Assembly (NCBI RefSeq): GCF_900176205.1
Contig: NZ_LT859959.1
Location: 5,973,001 to 6,037,000, forward strand
DNA: 64,000 nt
Direction of reading: 5' to 3'
Origin: Bradyrhizobium sp. ORS 285
GTDB lineage: Bacteria; Pseudomonadota; Alphaproteobacteria; Rhizobiales; Xanthobacteraceae
Below, piece after piece: positions 28,329 through 37,247 of this stretch. The notes beneath the pieces were generated by a model, which was given only the letters and a program-made list of their open reading frames with translations, had not been told where the DNA came from and did not search any database. The stretch's first letter is position 1. Each line of letters starts with the position of its first letter. The translations under genes and the position numbers were made by a program.

Positions 28329-29462
28329 ATGTTGCCACCCGCTGAACCGCCCGACGAATACAGACTCATGCCGTCCGATCGCGACGCACCTGCGCCAGAC
28401 CGACTGAATGCCCTGTTGCAGACCGAGCTCCTGGACTCACCGCCAGAGCCCGGTTTCGACCGCGTGACGCGTCTGACAACGCGGCTCTTGCAGGCCCCCG
28501 CCGCGATCATCGCGCTGGTCGACCGCGATCGGCAGTTCTTCAAGAGCTCGGTCGGGCTGTGTGAGCCGTGGGCGTCGCTGCGCGAGACGCCGCTCAGCCA
28601 CTCGTTCTGCCAGCACGTCGTGACCTCGGCCGAGCCGCTGGTCGTCAGCGACGCCAAGCAGCACCCGCTGGTGAAGGACAATCTCGCGATCCCGAGCCTT
28701 GGCGTTAACGCCTATCTCGGCGTGCCCCTGAAGCTGCCGAGCGGCGAGGTGATCGGTGCGCTCTGCGCCATCGATCACGAACCGCGGCCGTGGAGCGAGG
28801 ACGACATCACCCAGATCACGGAGCTCAGCGAGATCGTCATGGACGAGATCGCGCTGCGCACCGAGAATGCGCGCCGGCGCAGCATCGAGCAGCATCAGCG
28901 CGTGCTGGTGCATGAGCTCAATCACCGGGTCAAGAACACGCTGGCATTGGTGGACAGCGTGATCGCGCTCAGCATCCGCGCCGCCCCCGCGCTCACCGAT
29001 TTCGGAGAGGTGCTGCGCGGCCGCATCGCGGCACTGACCCGCAGTCACGCCTTGGCGCTGGACCGCGGTCGCGAGGCCATCGCGCTCGACGCGCTGGTCT
29101 GCGCCGAGCTAGCGCCGCTGCAATCCGATCGCGTCACCGTCGATGGCCCTGCGGTGCAGCTGTCGCCGGGCATCGCGCTGTATCTGTCGATGGGGCTGCA
29201 CGAGCTCGTCACCAATGCCGTGAAATACGGCGCGCTGTCCAACGAGGCAGGACGGGTGGCGCTGAGCTGGACGCACCTCGATGACCGGCTCAGACTGGCA
29301 TGGCAGGAGAGCGACGGACCCGAGGTGACGCCGCCGGCCCGCAACGGCTTCGGCTCGCTGCTGTTCGAACGCATCCTCGGCGCGGCCTTGAAGGGCCAGG
29401 TGACGCGCGACTTTGCCGCGGACGGGCTGAAGGTGACGTTCGACCTGCCCGTCTCGGTGTGA
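28329..29462 (+). CDS. GAF-domain HWE-family sensor histidine kinase
   Basis: A 377-residue soluble kinase. Residues about 15-180 form a GAF domain (ETPLSHSFCQHVVTSAEPLV and LGVPLKLPSGEVIGALCAID). The phosphoacceptor motif is H195-ELNHRVKNTL and the ATPase N-box is LHELVTNAVKYGAL. LAWQESDGPEV near the C-terminus supplies the W-x-E that defines the HWE family, followed by GFGSLLFERIL. No membrane segment is seen, so it senses a cytoplasmic signal or light via GAF. Its response-regulator partner is not in the window. The start may be 28329 or 28368; neither has a good ribosome site. It converges with coxF. Confidence 0.88.
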   Translation: MLPPAEPPDEYRLMPSDRDAPAPDRLNALLQTELLDSPPEPGFDRVTRLTTRLLQAPAAIIALVDRDRQFFKSSVGLCEPWASLRETPLSHSFCQHVVTSAEPLVVSDAKQHPLVKDNLAIPSLGVNAYLGVPLKLPSGEVIGALCAIDHEPRPWSEDDITQITELSEIVMDEIALRTENARRRSIEQHQRVLVHELNHRVKNTLALVDSVIALSIRAAPALTDFGEVLRGRIAALTRSHALALDRGREAIALDALVCAELAPLQSDRVTVDGPAVQLSPGIALYLSMGLHELVTNAVKYGALSNEAGRVALSWTHLDDRLRLAWQESDGPEVTPPARNGFGSLLFERILGAALKGQVTRDFAADGLKVTFDLPVSV

Positions 29463-29468
29463 CAGAGA

Positions 29469-30284
29469 TCAGCCGCGCTGGCCGCGTCGGCGCATCAACG
29501 TGATCTCGGCCAGGATCGACATTGCGATCTCCTCCGGCGTGATGGCGCCGAGATCGAGCCCGGCCGGCGCCTTCACCTTGTCGAGCCGAGCTGAGTCGAT
29601 GCCGTCCTTCGTCAGCCTGTCCCGCAAGCTGTCCATCTTGCGGCGGCTGCCGACGAAGGCGTGATAGGCCGCTTCGCAGCCGAGTGCGGCACGCAGCGCG
29701 GCCTCATCACCCTTGCCTTGCGTCGACACCACGATGAAGCGACGGCCGCCGGCGAGATCGTCGAGTGCAAAGCCATCGACCACGCGATCCGCGTCCGGCG
29801 TGCCGACGATATCGGCCGATGGTGCGGCGAGCGTGACGTGATAGCCGAGCGGCCGCGCCTGCGCCGCGAGCGCCAGCGCCACCGGACTGGCGCCGAGGAT
29901 CACCAGCGCGGGATGCGGCAGCACCGGCTCGACGAAGATGTCCATGGTGCCCTTGCTCGGGCACATGTTGGCGGCGAAGCGCACGCCCTCTTTCGTTTCG
30001 CCGGCCTTGACGCCGAGCTCGGCGAGCAGGTTCTCCGGCTGCACCGACACCATGCGCGGAATGCCATCAGCCAGCGCCTCCCGCGCCGCCTTCAGCACCG
30101 CTCCGCGCGCGCAGCCGCCACCGATCCAGCCGGCAACGATGCTGCCGTCGGGCCGGATGATCGCCTTGGCGCCGGCTTTGGCGGCGGTCACCGATACCGT
30201 GCGCACGACGGTGGCGAGCACGAAGCTTTCCTCGTTGGCTTTCAACTGCGCTGCGAGGTCGAGCATCTCCGTCGACGTCGTCAT
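29469..30284 (-). CDS. coxF: CoxF, XdhC/CoxI-family molybdoenzyme maturation protein
   Basis: A 271-residue protein with the XdhC plan: an N-terminal domain (SFVLATVVRTVSVTAAKAGA, then GWIGGGCARGAV) and a C-terminal Rossmann domain (LVILGASPVALALAAQARPL). XdhC proteins bind Mo cofactor and help insert or sulfurate it in xanthine-oxidase-family enzymes. CoxF of Afipia (Oligotropha) carboxidovorans has a role in assembling the Cu-S-Mo centre of CO dehydrogenase. Position directly after coxE (27 bp gap) supports this name. It is the last cox gene seen here; coxG is not present downstream, where a convergent kinase gene lies. Confidence 0.85.
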   Translation of the reverse strand: MTTSTEMLDLAAQLKANEESFVLATVVRTVSVTAAKAGAKAIIRPDGSIVAGWIGGGCARGAVLKAAREALADGIPRMVSVQPENLLAELGVKAGETKEGVRFAANMCPSKGTMDIFVEPVLPHPALVILGASPVALALAAQARPLGYHVTLAAPSADIVGTPDADRVVDGFALDDLAGGRRFIVVSTQGKGDEAALRAALGCEAAYHAFVGSRRKMDSLRDRLTKDGIDSARLDKVKAPAGLDLGAITPEEIAMSILAEITLMRRRGQRG

Positions 30285-30311
30285 GGATGAGCTCCTCTCG
30301 ACGGCATGGCC

Positions 30312-31517
30312 TCATAACCTCGCCAGATACGGCTCCAGCGCCGCCAGCGAATTCAGCGTGTGCGCGGGGGCATAGAGATCGACATGCGGCAGCGCGGCCT
30401 TGATGCCGCGCGCTTCCGGAGCGTAGCCGTCCCAGCCGAGCATGGGGTTGAGCCAGACGATGCGGCGGCAGCGGCGGCGCAGCTGCGCCATCTCACGGCC
30501 GAGCAACGCGGGATCGCCGGTGTCGTAGCCGTCGGAGACGATCATCACGCAAGTGCGCGAATGAATTACGCGCGCGGCGTGCCAGCGGTTGAAGGTCTGC
30601 AGACTCTCGCCGATGCGTGTGCCACCGCCCGCACCCTGCGCCATCATCGAGAGCCGGTCGAGCGCCCGCGCCGCGTCGCGCTCCTTCATTGCATCGGAGA
30701 CATGGGCGAGCCGGGTGTGAAACAGGAACGCCTCGGCCTCGCGAAATTGATCGAGCACGCCGTGGACGAAACGCAGGAATACCGCGGTGTAGGCGCTCAT
30801 CGAACCGGAGGCATCGAGCAGCACCACCAGCCGCAGCGGCTTCTCCTTGCGGCGGCGATGCACCAGCGCGATCGGCACGCCGCCATGACTGATGTTGCGA
30901 TGGATGGTCCGGCGGAGATCAAGACGCTCGCCCTTGCGGCGCAGCTGATCGCGCCGCGTCAGCCGCGTGCGCATGGCCTTCGCCAGCCGCGCCGCGGCCT
31001 CATGCGCCAGCGCGACCTGGTCGGGATCGGCGAGCTTGCGGAAGTCGGTGTCACTGATCGACTCCACGCGCGAGGCGCCCTCGCGCTGGCCCTCACCGGA
31101 TGCCTCGCGCGGGATCTCATCCGAGGGAATCTGCTCGGTCGCGCCTTGCGGACCGCGCTCGCCGCCGCCAGCATCCTGCAAGCTCTTCAGCGATGGGCTG
31201 TTCGCCGCCTGCGAATATCCCGACGCGAGCACCCGCGAGCGCACGCGCTTGCCGAGCCAGAACGCATCGAACAGACCATCGAAGCGATCCCACTCGCTCT
31301 TGCGTGCCGCGAACAGGTGCTTGAACGCGGAGCGCAGCAGGCCCGGCTTGTCGGCATAGCCCGCCGCCATCACCGCCGCCGCGTCGTGGCCTTCCGGCAT
31401 TCCAACCGCGAAGCCGTTGTCGCGCAGCGTCCGGAGAAACGCACCGAGCCGGCCGGCGACGAGCCGCGCCACCGCGTCCATGTCCTCATGATCAGGAGTG
31501 GCGCCGCAGCAGCTCAT
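30312..31517 (-). CDS. coxE: CoxE, VWA-domain CO dehydrogenase maturation protein
   Basis: A 401-residue protein. The N-terminal half is helical and the middle is acidic and variable. The C-terminal von Willebrand factor A domain (about 215-395) carries the MIDAS metal site DASGSMS and later VSDGYDTGD. CoxE works with the AAA+ ATPase CoxD to mature the CuSMo centre of CO dehydrogenase; MoxR-VWA pairs act as chaperone-like machines. The start overlaps coxD by 4 bp, so the two are translationally coupled. Confidence 0.92.
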   Translation of the reverse strand: MSCCGATPDHEDMDAVARLVAGRLGAFLRTLRDNGFAVGMPEGHDAAAVMAAGYADKPGLLRSAFKHLFAARKSEWDRFDGLFDAFWLGKRVRSRVLASGYSQAANSPSLKSLQDAGGGERGPQGATEQIPSDEIPREASGEGQREGASRVESISDTDFRKLADPDQVALAHEAAARLAKAMRTRLTRRDQLRRKGERLDLRRTIHRNISHGGVPIALVHRRRKEKPLRLVVLLDASGSMSAYTAVFLRFVHGVLDQFREAEAFLFHTRLAHVSDAMKERDAARALDRLSMMAQGAGGGTRIGESLQTFNRWHAARVIHSRTCVMIVSDGYDTGDPALLGREMAQLRRRCRRIVWLNPMLGWDGYAPEARGIKAALPHVDLYAPAHTLNSLAALEPYLARL

Positions 31518-32383
31518 GCGACCTTCCCCAGCAGCCGCGCCGTGACCTCGCGGGAGACGCGGGAGCGATCCTCGTGAGTCTTGAGCAGGCAGATCAGCGT
31601 GTCGTGGACGACTTCCGGCTGATCCTTGAGGTCGCGGATATCAAGCCCGACCAGCGCCGCGGCCCAATCGAGCGTCTCGGCGACACCCGGCACCTTGCGC
31701 AGCTCCTCCTTGCGCAGGCCCTCGACCATCCGCGCGATCTGCAGCGCAAGCTGCGCGGAGGCGCCGTCGATCCGTGCCAGGATGATGCGGGCCTCGCGGT
31801 CGACGTCGGGATAGTTGACATAGTGATACAGGCAGCGCCGGCGCAGCGCGTCCGACAGCTCGCGGGTGCCGTTGGATGTCAGCACCACATGCGGGATGCT
31901 CCTCGCCTTGATGGTGCCGAGCTCGGGGATCGAGACCTGGAAGTCGGACAACAGCTCCAGCAGGAACGCCTCGAATTCGTCATCGGCACGGTCGATCTCG
32001 TCGATCAGCAGCACCGGCGGCGTGGCGCGACGGATCGCGGCGAGCAGCGGGCGTTCGAGCAGATATTTCTCGGAGAAGATCTGGTCCTCGATGGCGTCGG
32101 CATGGCCACGATGCGCCTCGATCGCCAGGAGCTGGCGCTGGTAGTTCCACTCGTAGAGCGCGGCGCTCTGATCGAGCCCCTCGTAGCATTGCAGTCGGAT
32201 CAGCTCGGTGCCGTGGACCTCAGCCAGCGCCTTCGCGACCTCGGTCTTGCCGACGCCGGCCTCGCCCTCCAGCAGCAACGGCCGCTTCAACAGCTGCATC
32301 AGCGCAATCGCCGTCGCCAGCTCGCCATCGGCGATGTAGCCGCAGGCGGCGAGAGATTGCGCGATGTCGTCGCGGGTTTTCAT
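31514..32383 (-). CDS. coxD: CoxD, MoxR-type AAA+ ATPase for CO dehydrogenase maturation
   Basis: A 289-residue AAA+ protein. Walker A is GEAGVGKTE, Walker B is VLLIDEIDRADDEFEAFLLE, and TSNGTRELSDALRRRCLYHY supplies sensor 1 and the arginine finger. In A. carboxidovorans CoxD unfolds or remodels apo-CODH so that sulfur and copper can be inserted. It overlaps coxE downstream. Upstream, 360 bp filled with repeats separate it from coxL, so its expression may differ from that of the structural genes. Confidence 0.94.
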   Translation of the reverse strand: MKTRDDIAQSLAACGYIADGELATAIALMQLLKRPLLLEGEAGVGKTEVAKALAEVHGTELIRLQCYEGLDQSAALYEWNYQRQLLAIEAHRGHADAIEDQIFSEKYLLERPLLAAIRRATPPVLLIDEIDRADDEFEAFLLELLSDFQVSIPELGTIKARSIPHVVLTSNGTRELSDALRRRCLYHYVNYPDVDREARIILARIDGASAQLALQIARMVEGLRKEELRKVPGVAETLDWAAALVGLDIRDLKDQPEVVHDTLICLLKTHEDRSRVSREVTARLLGKVA

Positions 32384-32421
32384 CGTTACTGTCGTTCCTC
32401 GTGGCGGTGTCGGCGGTCTTC

Positions 32422-32481
32422 ACCTCTCCCCGCGTGCGGGGAGAGGTCGGATCGCATCGCAAGATGCGATCCGGGTGAGGG
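32422..32481. repeat. family B palindromic repeat between coxL and coxD
   Basis: CACCTCTCCCC/GGGGAGAGGT stem followed by ATCGCATC/GATGCGAT stem and GGGTGAGGGG. Relative of 6101-6157. Confidence 0.75.
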
Positions 32482-32510
32482 GGCTTTCCGCGAGGTCACT
32501 GGGTGTGGCT

Positions 32511-32560
32511 GCCCCTCACCCCAACCCTCTCCCCGTGAAGAACGGGGAGAGGGAGCGCAC
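32511..32560. repeat. family A palindromic repeat between coxL and coxD
   Basis: Matches 5971-6020 with one difference over 50 bp by eye. Lies in the cox operon, so it would be transcribed. Confidence 0.8.
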
Positions 32561-32607
32561 TACCGATGCCGCTATGTCTCTTTAAACAGTTTCGCTCGCT
32601 CTCTCCG

Positions 32608-32722
32608 CGTCATTGCGAGCGAAGCGAAGCAATCCAGGGGCTCGGGTGGGACTCTGGATTGCTTCCGCCGTCGCCCTTCGGGCTATGGCGGACACATCGT
32701 CGCTTCGCTCCTCGCAATGACG
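32608..32722. repeat. dispersed repeat with CGTCATTGCGAG ends, family D
   Basis: The left end CGTCATTGCGAG is complementary to the right end CTCGCAATGACG. The interior repeats GCGAAGC/GCTTCGC and CTGGATTGCTTC-type motifs. A related copy is at 42587-42683. With the two units before it, it fills the coxL-coxD gap. Confidence 0.75.
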
Positions 32723-32743
32723 CCTGTGCTCTGGATGAGAGAC

Positions 32744-35164
32744 CTAAGCCACCACACCCAAATTCTTCGCCGCCTGCCAGTTGCGCCAGAAGTCGTGGGG
32801 CATCTGGATGTGCGTCGCGCCCAGGAACGAGAACGCGTCGTTGACCGCGTTCGAGAACGCGGGCACGCCGCCGACATTGGGGCTTTCGCCGACGCCCTTG
32901 GCGCCGATCGGGTGGTGCGGCGACGGGGTCACCGTGTAGTCGGTCTCCCAATGCGGGGTCTCCACCGCAGTCGGCATGAAGAAATCCATGAACGAGCCGG
33001 TGACGACGTTGCCCTCGGCATCGTAGCGGATTTCCTGGCCCATCGCGATGGCGAAGGCCTCGGTGAGGCCGCCATGGACCTGGCCCTCGATGATCATCGG
33101 GTTGATGCGGGTGCCGCAATCGTCGAGCGCGTAGAAGCGCCGGACCTTGTACACGCCGGTGTCGACGTCGATGTCCATCACGCAGAGATAGGCGCCGAAC
33201 GGATAGGTCATGTTGGGCGGATCGTAGTAGCTGACCGCCTCGAGCCCCGGCTCCATGCCCGGGGGCACCGAGTTGTACGCCGCCCAGCAGATGTCCTTCA
33301 TCGACATCGCCTTCTCCGGCAGGCCCTTGACCCGGAAGCGGTCGATGTCCCATTCGAGATCGTCCTCGTGAACCTCGAGCTTGTAGGCCGCAATCATCTG
33401 CGCCTTGGCCTTGATCTTGCGCGCAGCCATCGCGATGGCCGCGCCAGCCACCGGCGTCGAGCGCGAGCCGTAGGTGCCGAGGCCGTAAGGCGCGGTGTCG
33501 GTGTTGCCCTCCTCGACCATGATATTGTCGGCGGGAATGCCGATCTCGCTGGCGATGATCTGCGCCCAGGTGGTCTCGTGCCCCTGGCCCTGGCTCTTGG
33601 TGCCCATCCGCGCGATGCCGGCCCCCGTGGGATGCAGCCGGATCTCGCAGGAATCGAACATCGCGATCCCCAGGATGTCGCAGTTCTTCGACGGGCCGGC
33701 GCCGACGATCTCGGTGAAGAAGGAGATGCCGAGGCCCATGATCTCGCGGGTCTCACCGCGCTTGAACGCCGCGCGCTTCTCCGCCTGCTCCTTGCGAAGA
33801 CCGGCATAGTCGACAGTCTCCATCATCTTGCGCATGGCGGTGTGATAGTCGCCGGAATCGTATTCCCACCCCAAGGCCGAGTGATACGGAAACTGCTCCG
33901 GCTTGACGAAGTTCTTCAGCCGCAGCTCCGCCGGATCCATGCCCAGCTTCTGCGCGAGAATGTCCATCGCGCGCTCGATGCAATAGGCCGCCTCGGTGAC
34001 GCGGAACGAGCAACGATAGGCGACGCCGCCCGGCGCCTTGTTGGTGTAGACGCCGTCGACCACGAGATGCGCGACCGGGAAGTCGTAGGAGCCGGTGACG
34101 ATGTTGAAGAAGCCGGCCGGCCATTTCGACGGATCCGCGCAGGCATCGAAGCCGCCGTGATCGGCGAGCACATGCACGCGCAGGCCGGTGACCTTGCCAT
34201 CCCTGGTCGCGGCGATCTCGGTCGTCATGTGATAGTCGCGCGCGAACGCAGTCGCGGTGAGATTCTCGATGCGGTCCTCGACCCATTTCACCGGCTTGCC
34301 GGTGACGATCGAAGCCACGGCCGCGCAGATGTAGCCGGGATAGGCGCCGACCTTGTTGCCGAAGCCGCCGCCGATATCCGGCGCGATGACGTGGATCTTC
34401 TGCTCAGGGAGCTTGGCGATCAGCGACACCACGGTGCGGATGACGTGCGGCGCCTGGAAGGTGCCCCAGATCGTCAACTCGCCCTTGATCTTGTCGAACG
34501 AACAGACGCACTGGCAGGTCTCGAGCGGCGACGGATGGGTGCGGTGATAGGAGATCATCTCCTTGATCGTCACATCCGCCTTCTTGAACGCCGCATCGGT
34601 CAGCTCCTTGTCGCCGACGCTCCACTCGAAGATGTGGTTGTGGTGCTTGCGCGGGCCGTGCGCGCCTGATGTCTTGCCGGTAAGATCCTCGCGCAGGACA
34701 GGCGCATCCGGGTCCATCGCCTTGAACGGATCGACCAGCACCGGCAGCGGCTCGTAGTCGACGACCACCTTGGAGACGCCGTCATCGGCGGCGTAGCGAT
34801 CGGTGGCGACGACGAAGGCAACCTCCTGGTTCTGGAACAGCACCTTGCCATCGGCGAGCACCATCTGCACGTCGCCGGCCAATGTCGGCATCCAGGCGAG
34901 GTTGACGGTCTTCAAGGTCTCGGCGGTGATCACTGCGAGCACGCCCGGCACCTTCAGGGCGTCCTCGGTGTGGATCGCCTTCACCCGGGCATGGGCATGC
35001 GGCGAGCGCACGAAGTCGCCATGCAGCATGCCCGGCAGCTTGACGTCATCGACGTAGTTGCCCTTGCCTTGGGTGAAGCGGATGTCCTCGACGCGCTTGC
35101 GCCGGCAGCCCATGCCTTCGAGCGCGGCTTCGCGTTGTTCCCGCGTGGGAGTCATGTCGTTCAT
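32744..35164 (-). CDS. coxL: CoxL, molybdenum-copper large subunit of form I CO dehydrogenase
   Basis: The catalytic subunit that oxidises CO to CO2 with water, passing electrons via CoxS and CoxM to the quinone pool. The 806 residues match the A. carboxidovorans subunit (809) closely in length. The active-site loop AYRCSFR is present, with C385 as the copper-binding cysteine; this distinguishes true form I enzymes from form II (AYRGAGR). The catalytic-base glutamate is E760 in [13 protein letters not shown]. The Mo-cofactor segments [20 protein letters not shown] and [16 protein letters not shown] are also intact. The start overlaps the coxS stop by 4 bp. Nothing suggests loss of function. 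Confidence 0.97.
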   Translation of the reverse strand: MNDMTPTREQREAALEGMGCRRKRVEDIRFTQGKGNYVDDVKLPGMLHGDFVRSPHAHARVKAIHTEDALKVPGVLAVITAETLKTVNLAWMPTLAGDVQMVLADGKVLFQNQEVAFVVATDRYAADDGVSKVVVDYEPLPVLVDPFKAMDPDAPVLREDLTGKTSGAHGPRKHHNHIFEWSVGDKELTDAAFKKADVTIKEMISYHRTHPSPLETCQCVCSFDKIKGELTIWGTFQAPHVIRTVVSLIAKLPEQKIHVIAPDIGGGFGNKVGAYPGYICAAVASIVTGKPVKWVEDRIENLTATAFARDYHMTTEIAATRDGKVTGLRVHVLADHGGFDACADPSKWPAGFFNIVTGSYDFPVAHLVVDGVYTNKAPGGVAYRCSFRVTEAAYCIERAMDILAQKLGMDPAELRLKNFVKPEQFPYHSALGWEYDSGDYHTAMRKMMETVDYAGLRKEQAEKRAAFKRGETREIMGLGISFFTEIVGAGPSKNCDILGIAMFDSCEIRLHPTGAGIARMGTKSQGQGHETTWAQIIASEIGIPADNIMVEEGNTDTAPYGLGTYGSRSTPVAGAAIAMAARKIKAKAQMIAAYKLEVHEDDLEWDIDRFRVKGLPEKAMSMKDICWAAYNSVPPGMEPGLEAVSYYDPPNMTYPFGAYLCVMDIDVDTGVYKVRRFYALDDCGTRINPMIIEGQVHGGLTEAFAIAMGQEIRYDAEGNVVTGSFMDFFMPTAVETPHWETDYTVTPSPHHPIGAKGVGESPNVGGVPAFSNAVNDAFSFLGATHIQMPHDFWRNWQAAKNLGVVA

Positions 35165-35661
35165 TCCGCGGCCTCCTGGAATTCAACGCCGTTGATCTTG
35201 GCGGCGGCGTATTGGATTGCCTTGACGATGTTCTGATAGCCGGTGCAGCGGCAGATATTGCCGGAGATGCCGGCGCGGATCTCGGCTTCCGTCGGCGACG
35301 GATTCTCCTTCAGCAGCCGATGCGCGCGCAGAATCATTCCGGGCGTGCAGAAGCCGCATTGCAGGCCGTGCATCATGCGAAAGCCTTCCTGCAGCGGCGA
35401 CAAGGTGCCGTCGGCATTGGCCATGCCCTCGATCGTGGTGATCTCGGCACCGTTGGCCTGCACCGCCAGCATGGTGCAGCTCTTCACGCTCATGCCGTCG
35501 ATATCGATAGTGCAGGCGCCGCAATGGCTGGTCTCGCAGCCGATATGCGTGCCGGTGAGCTGCGCCTGCTCGCGCAGGAAGTGGACCAGAAGCGTGCGCG
35601 GCTCCGCGAGGCCCTCGACCTCGCTGCCGTTCACCTTCATCGTGACATGGGTTTTGGGCAT
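35161..35661 (-). CDS. coxS: CoxS, iron-sulfur small subunit of CO dehydrogenase
   Basis: A 166-residue protein carrying two [2Fe-2S] clusters. The plant-ferredoxin-type cluster is bound by [16 protein letters not shown] plus a later Cys (VKSCTM). The C-terminal helical cluster is bound by CGFCTPGM and NICRCTGYQ. It relays electrons from CoxL to the flavin of CoxM. The ATG at 35661 has AGGGAG at good spacing; a longer frame upstream runs into the palindromic repeat and is not real. Translational overlap couples it to coxL. Confidence 0.97.
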   Translation of the reverse strand: MPKTHVTMKVNGSEVEGLAEPRTLLVHFLREQAQLTGTHIGCETSHCGACTIDIDGMSVKSCTMLAVQANGAEITTIEGMANADGTLSPLQEGFRMMHGLQCGFCTPGMILRAHRLLKENPSPTEAEIRAGISGNICRCTGYQNIVKAIQYAAAKINGVEFQEAAE

Positions 35662-35723
35662 TCGGTGCTCCCTGGAAGATTCTTTTGAGCTTTGTGCCGA
35701 GCTATCAGCCGCGATCTCGGTGC

Positions 35724-35852
35724 GCTCCCCTCCCCCTTGTGGGGAGGGGTCGGGGGTGGGGGTCCCAGGAAAGACCACCCGCGTGGACCCCCCACCCCGA
35801 CCCTCCCCCGCCTAGCGAAGCTCCGCTTCGCGCGGGGGGAGGGAGAAGAGCG
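35724..35852. repeat. long inverted repeat between coxM and coxS, family E
   Basis: CCCCTCCCCC and GGGGAGGGGTCGGGGGTGGG on the left face complementary CCCACCCCGACCCTCCCCC and GGGGGGAGGG on the right, around a GGAAAGACCACCCGCGTGG centre. Related copies: 38668-38816 and 44587-44687. It splits the cox structural genes. Confidence 0.8.
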
Positions 35853-35879
35853 TTTGCGCCGCAACGGCAGTGTCACTAA

Positions 35880-36743
35880 CTAATTGGCCCTGCTCGCCGC
35901 GCGCTGCAGCGCGCGCATCACCATGATGCCGCCGACATGCACGCGATACTCGGCCGGCCCCCGCGCATCGGACGCCGGCTGCATGATCGCGCGCGCCGCC
36001 GTTGCCGCGGCCTTCAGCGCCGCCTCGTCCAGCGTGGTCCCGATCACCGCCTTCGCCGCGTCGGTCGCCAACAGCGGCGTCTCATGCAGGTTGGTCAGCG
36101 AAATCACGCAGCTCGCCACCTTGCCGCCGGCCATCGTCAGCACGACGCCCGCCGCCGCGGTCGCATAATCGCCCACCTTGCGCTTCAGCTTCTCATAGGC
36201 GTAGCCGTGACCCGCGGGCGGCACGGGAATGGTGACTCCCGTCAGGATCTCGCCAGGCTCCAGCGCCGTGAAATACGCCCCCTGGTAAAACTCCCGCGCC
36301 GCGACCTCGCGGGCGCCGTTCGGTCCCTCCAGCCGATAACTCGCATCCAGCGCCAGCATCAGCGCCGGCATGTCGTTGCCGGGATCGCCATTGGCGACAT
36401 TGCCGCCCAGCGTGCCGCGATAGCGCACCTGCGGATCGGCAATCAGCAGCGCCGCCTCGTGCAGGATCGGCAACGCCTCACCGATCTCCTTGGAGGCCAA
36501 AAGCTCTGCCTGCGTCGTCATCGCACCGATCGCGATGCGGTCGCCGTCGCGGCAGATGCCCTTGAGGCCGGCGATGCCGTGCAGGTCGATCAGATGCGCC
36601 GGCGTCGCCAACCGCAGCTTCATCATCGGCAGCAGGCTGTGGCCGCCAGCGAGCGGACGCGCGTCGTCACCGAGATCGGCGAGCAGCTTGATCGCATCGC
36701 CGACACTCGCGGGCCGGTGATAGTCGAACGGGCCTGGAATCAT
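35880..36743 (-). CDS. coxM: CoxM, FAD-binding medium subunit of CO dehydrogenase
   Basis: A 287-residue flavoprotein of the xanthine-oxidase FAD family. FAD contacts are AGGHSLLPMMKLRLA and the signature TLGGNVANGDPGNDMPAL (about residues 100-118). The CO-dehydrogenase C-terminal domain follows (about 170-280). It hands electrons to quinone. The ATG at 36743 follows an excellent AGGAGGGAA ribosome site. It is the first structural gene of the operon; the likely regulator coxC lies upstream on the same strand, with a candidate LytTR site between them. Confidence 0.97.
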   Translation of the reverse strand: MIPGPFDYHRPASVGDAIKLLADLGDDARPLAGGHSLLPMMKLRLATPAHLIDLHGIAGLKGICRDGDRIAIGAMTTQAELLASKEIGEALPILHEAALLIADPQVRYRGTLGGNVANGDPGNDMPALMLALDASYRLEGPNGAREVAAREFYQGAYFTALEPGEILTGVTIPVPPAGHGYAYEKLKRKVGDYATAAAGVVLTMAGGKVASCVISLTNLHETPLLATDAAKAVIGTTLDEAALKAAATAARAIMQPASDARGPAEYRVHVGGIMVMRALQRAASRAN

Positions 36744-36911
36744 GGCGTTCCCTCCTGGACTGGCTTGCCTTGACGGCTAGGCCTTGCGCGGATGCAGTGG
36801 GCGTTCATGCTGCGAGAGCGAAAGCGAACGCGGGCGCATTGCGCTGTTGGCGGGAAGTTCGATCCTGATTGGCGGATCGCGCAACGAAGCCGGCACGGAG
36901 AGCGATGAATT

Positions 36912-36945
36912 CGCACGAGTTGCGGATCAGCGCGCACGAATTGCG
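36912..36945. promoter_or_regulatory. candidate LytTR (CoxC) binding site: two direct repeats 21 bp apart
   Basis: CGCACGAGTTGCG (36912-36924) and CGCACGAATTGCG (36933-36945) differ at one base and start exactly 21 bp apart, two helical turns. LytTR-domain regulators bind paired direct repeats with this spacing. A weaker GCACGGAGAGCG at 36893-36904 may be a third half-site. The site is 169 bp upstream of coxM, and coxC is the nearest LytTR gene. Confidence 0.6.
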
Positions 36946-37040
36946 ACAGCGACGCCGACCTAATTATGCGCGCCGCGAGGCCGATCCGATCGGCAGGACC
37001 CAAACTCGCTGAACCAAGCTTGAGTTCAGATTCCTCCTCG

Positions 37041-37128
37041 CCGTCATGGCCGGGCTTGTCCCGGCCATCCACGTCGTTCGGCGTGCTGGGAAAGACGTGG
37101 ATGCCCGGGACAAGCCCGGGCATGACGG
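37041..37128. repeat. 88-bp inverted repeat, family F
   Basis: Arms CCGTCATGGCCGGG (37041-37054) and CCCGGGCATGACGG (37115-37128), extended by CTTGTCCCGG...GACGTGG complementarity. One near-continuous hairpin. It sits just after the coxC stop and may end that transcript. Confidence 0.75.
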
Positions 37129-37247
37129 AGCAACTAACCCGCAGGATCGCTCGTCGCGACGGCCTGCATCTCGCTATACGAGAGTCCTGATGCGAACGCG
37201 TGCGATGCAGAAAGATCTGCGCGTCGTATTTGCAGTTGCGAACAGAT

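Larger units (their letters stand above)
36744..37247. other. coxC-coxM intergenic control region
   Basis: A 504-bp gap that shows no gene. It holds the 13-bp direct repeats at 36912-36945 and a long inverted repeat at 37041-37128. The coxM promoter should lie between the direct repeats and 36743, but I see no clear sigma-70 or sigma-54 consensus there. Confidence 0.6.

Noticed and set aside
31574..34669. A 1,031-codon open frame on the plus strand opposite coxE, coxD and coxL
   Set aside because: It is the antisense shadow of real, motif-complete cox genes in GC-rich DNA; the translation is low complexity (R, D, H, L, V rich) and spans the repeat-filled coxL-coxD gap.
35161..35778. Longer CoxS start at 35778
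   Set aside because: The extra 39 codons read through the family E repeat; the ATG at 35661 has a good ribosome site and gives the expected CoxS length.
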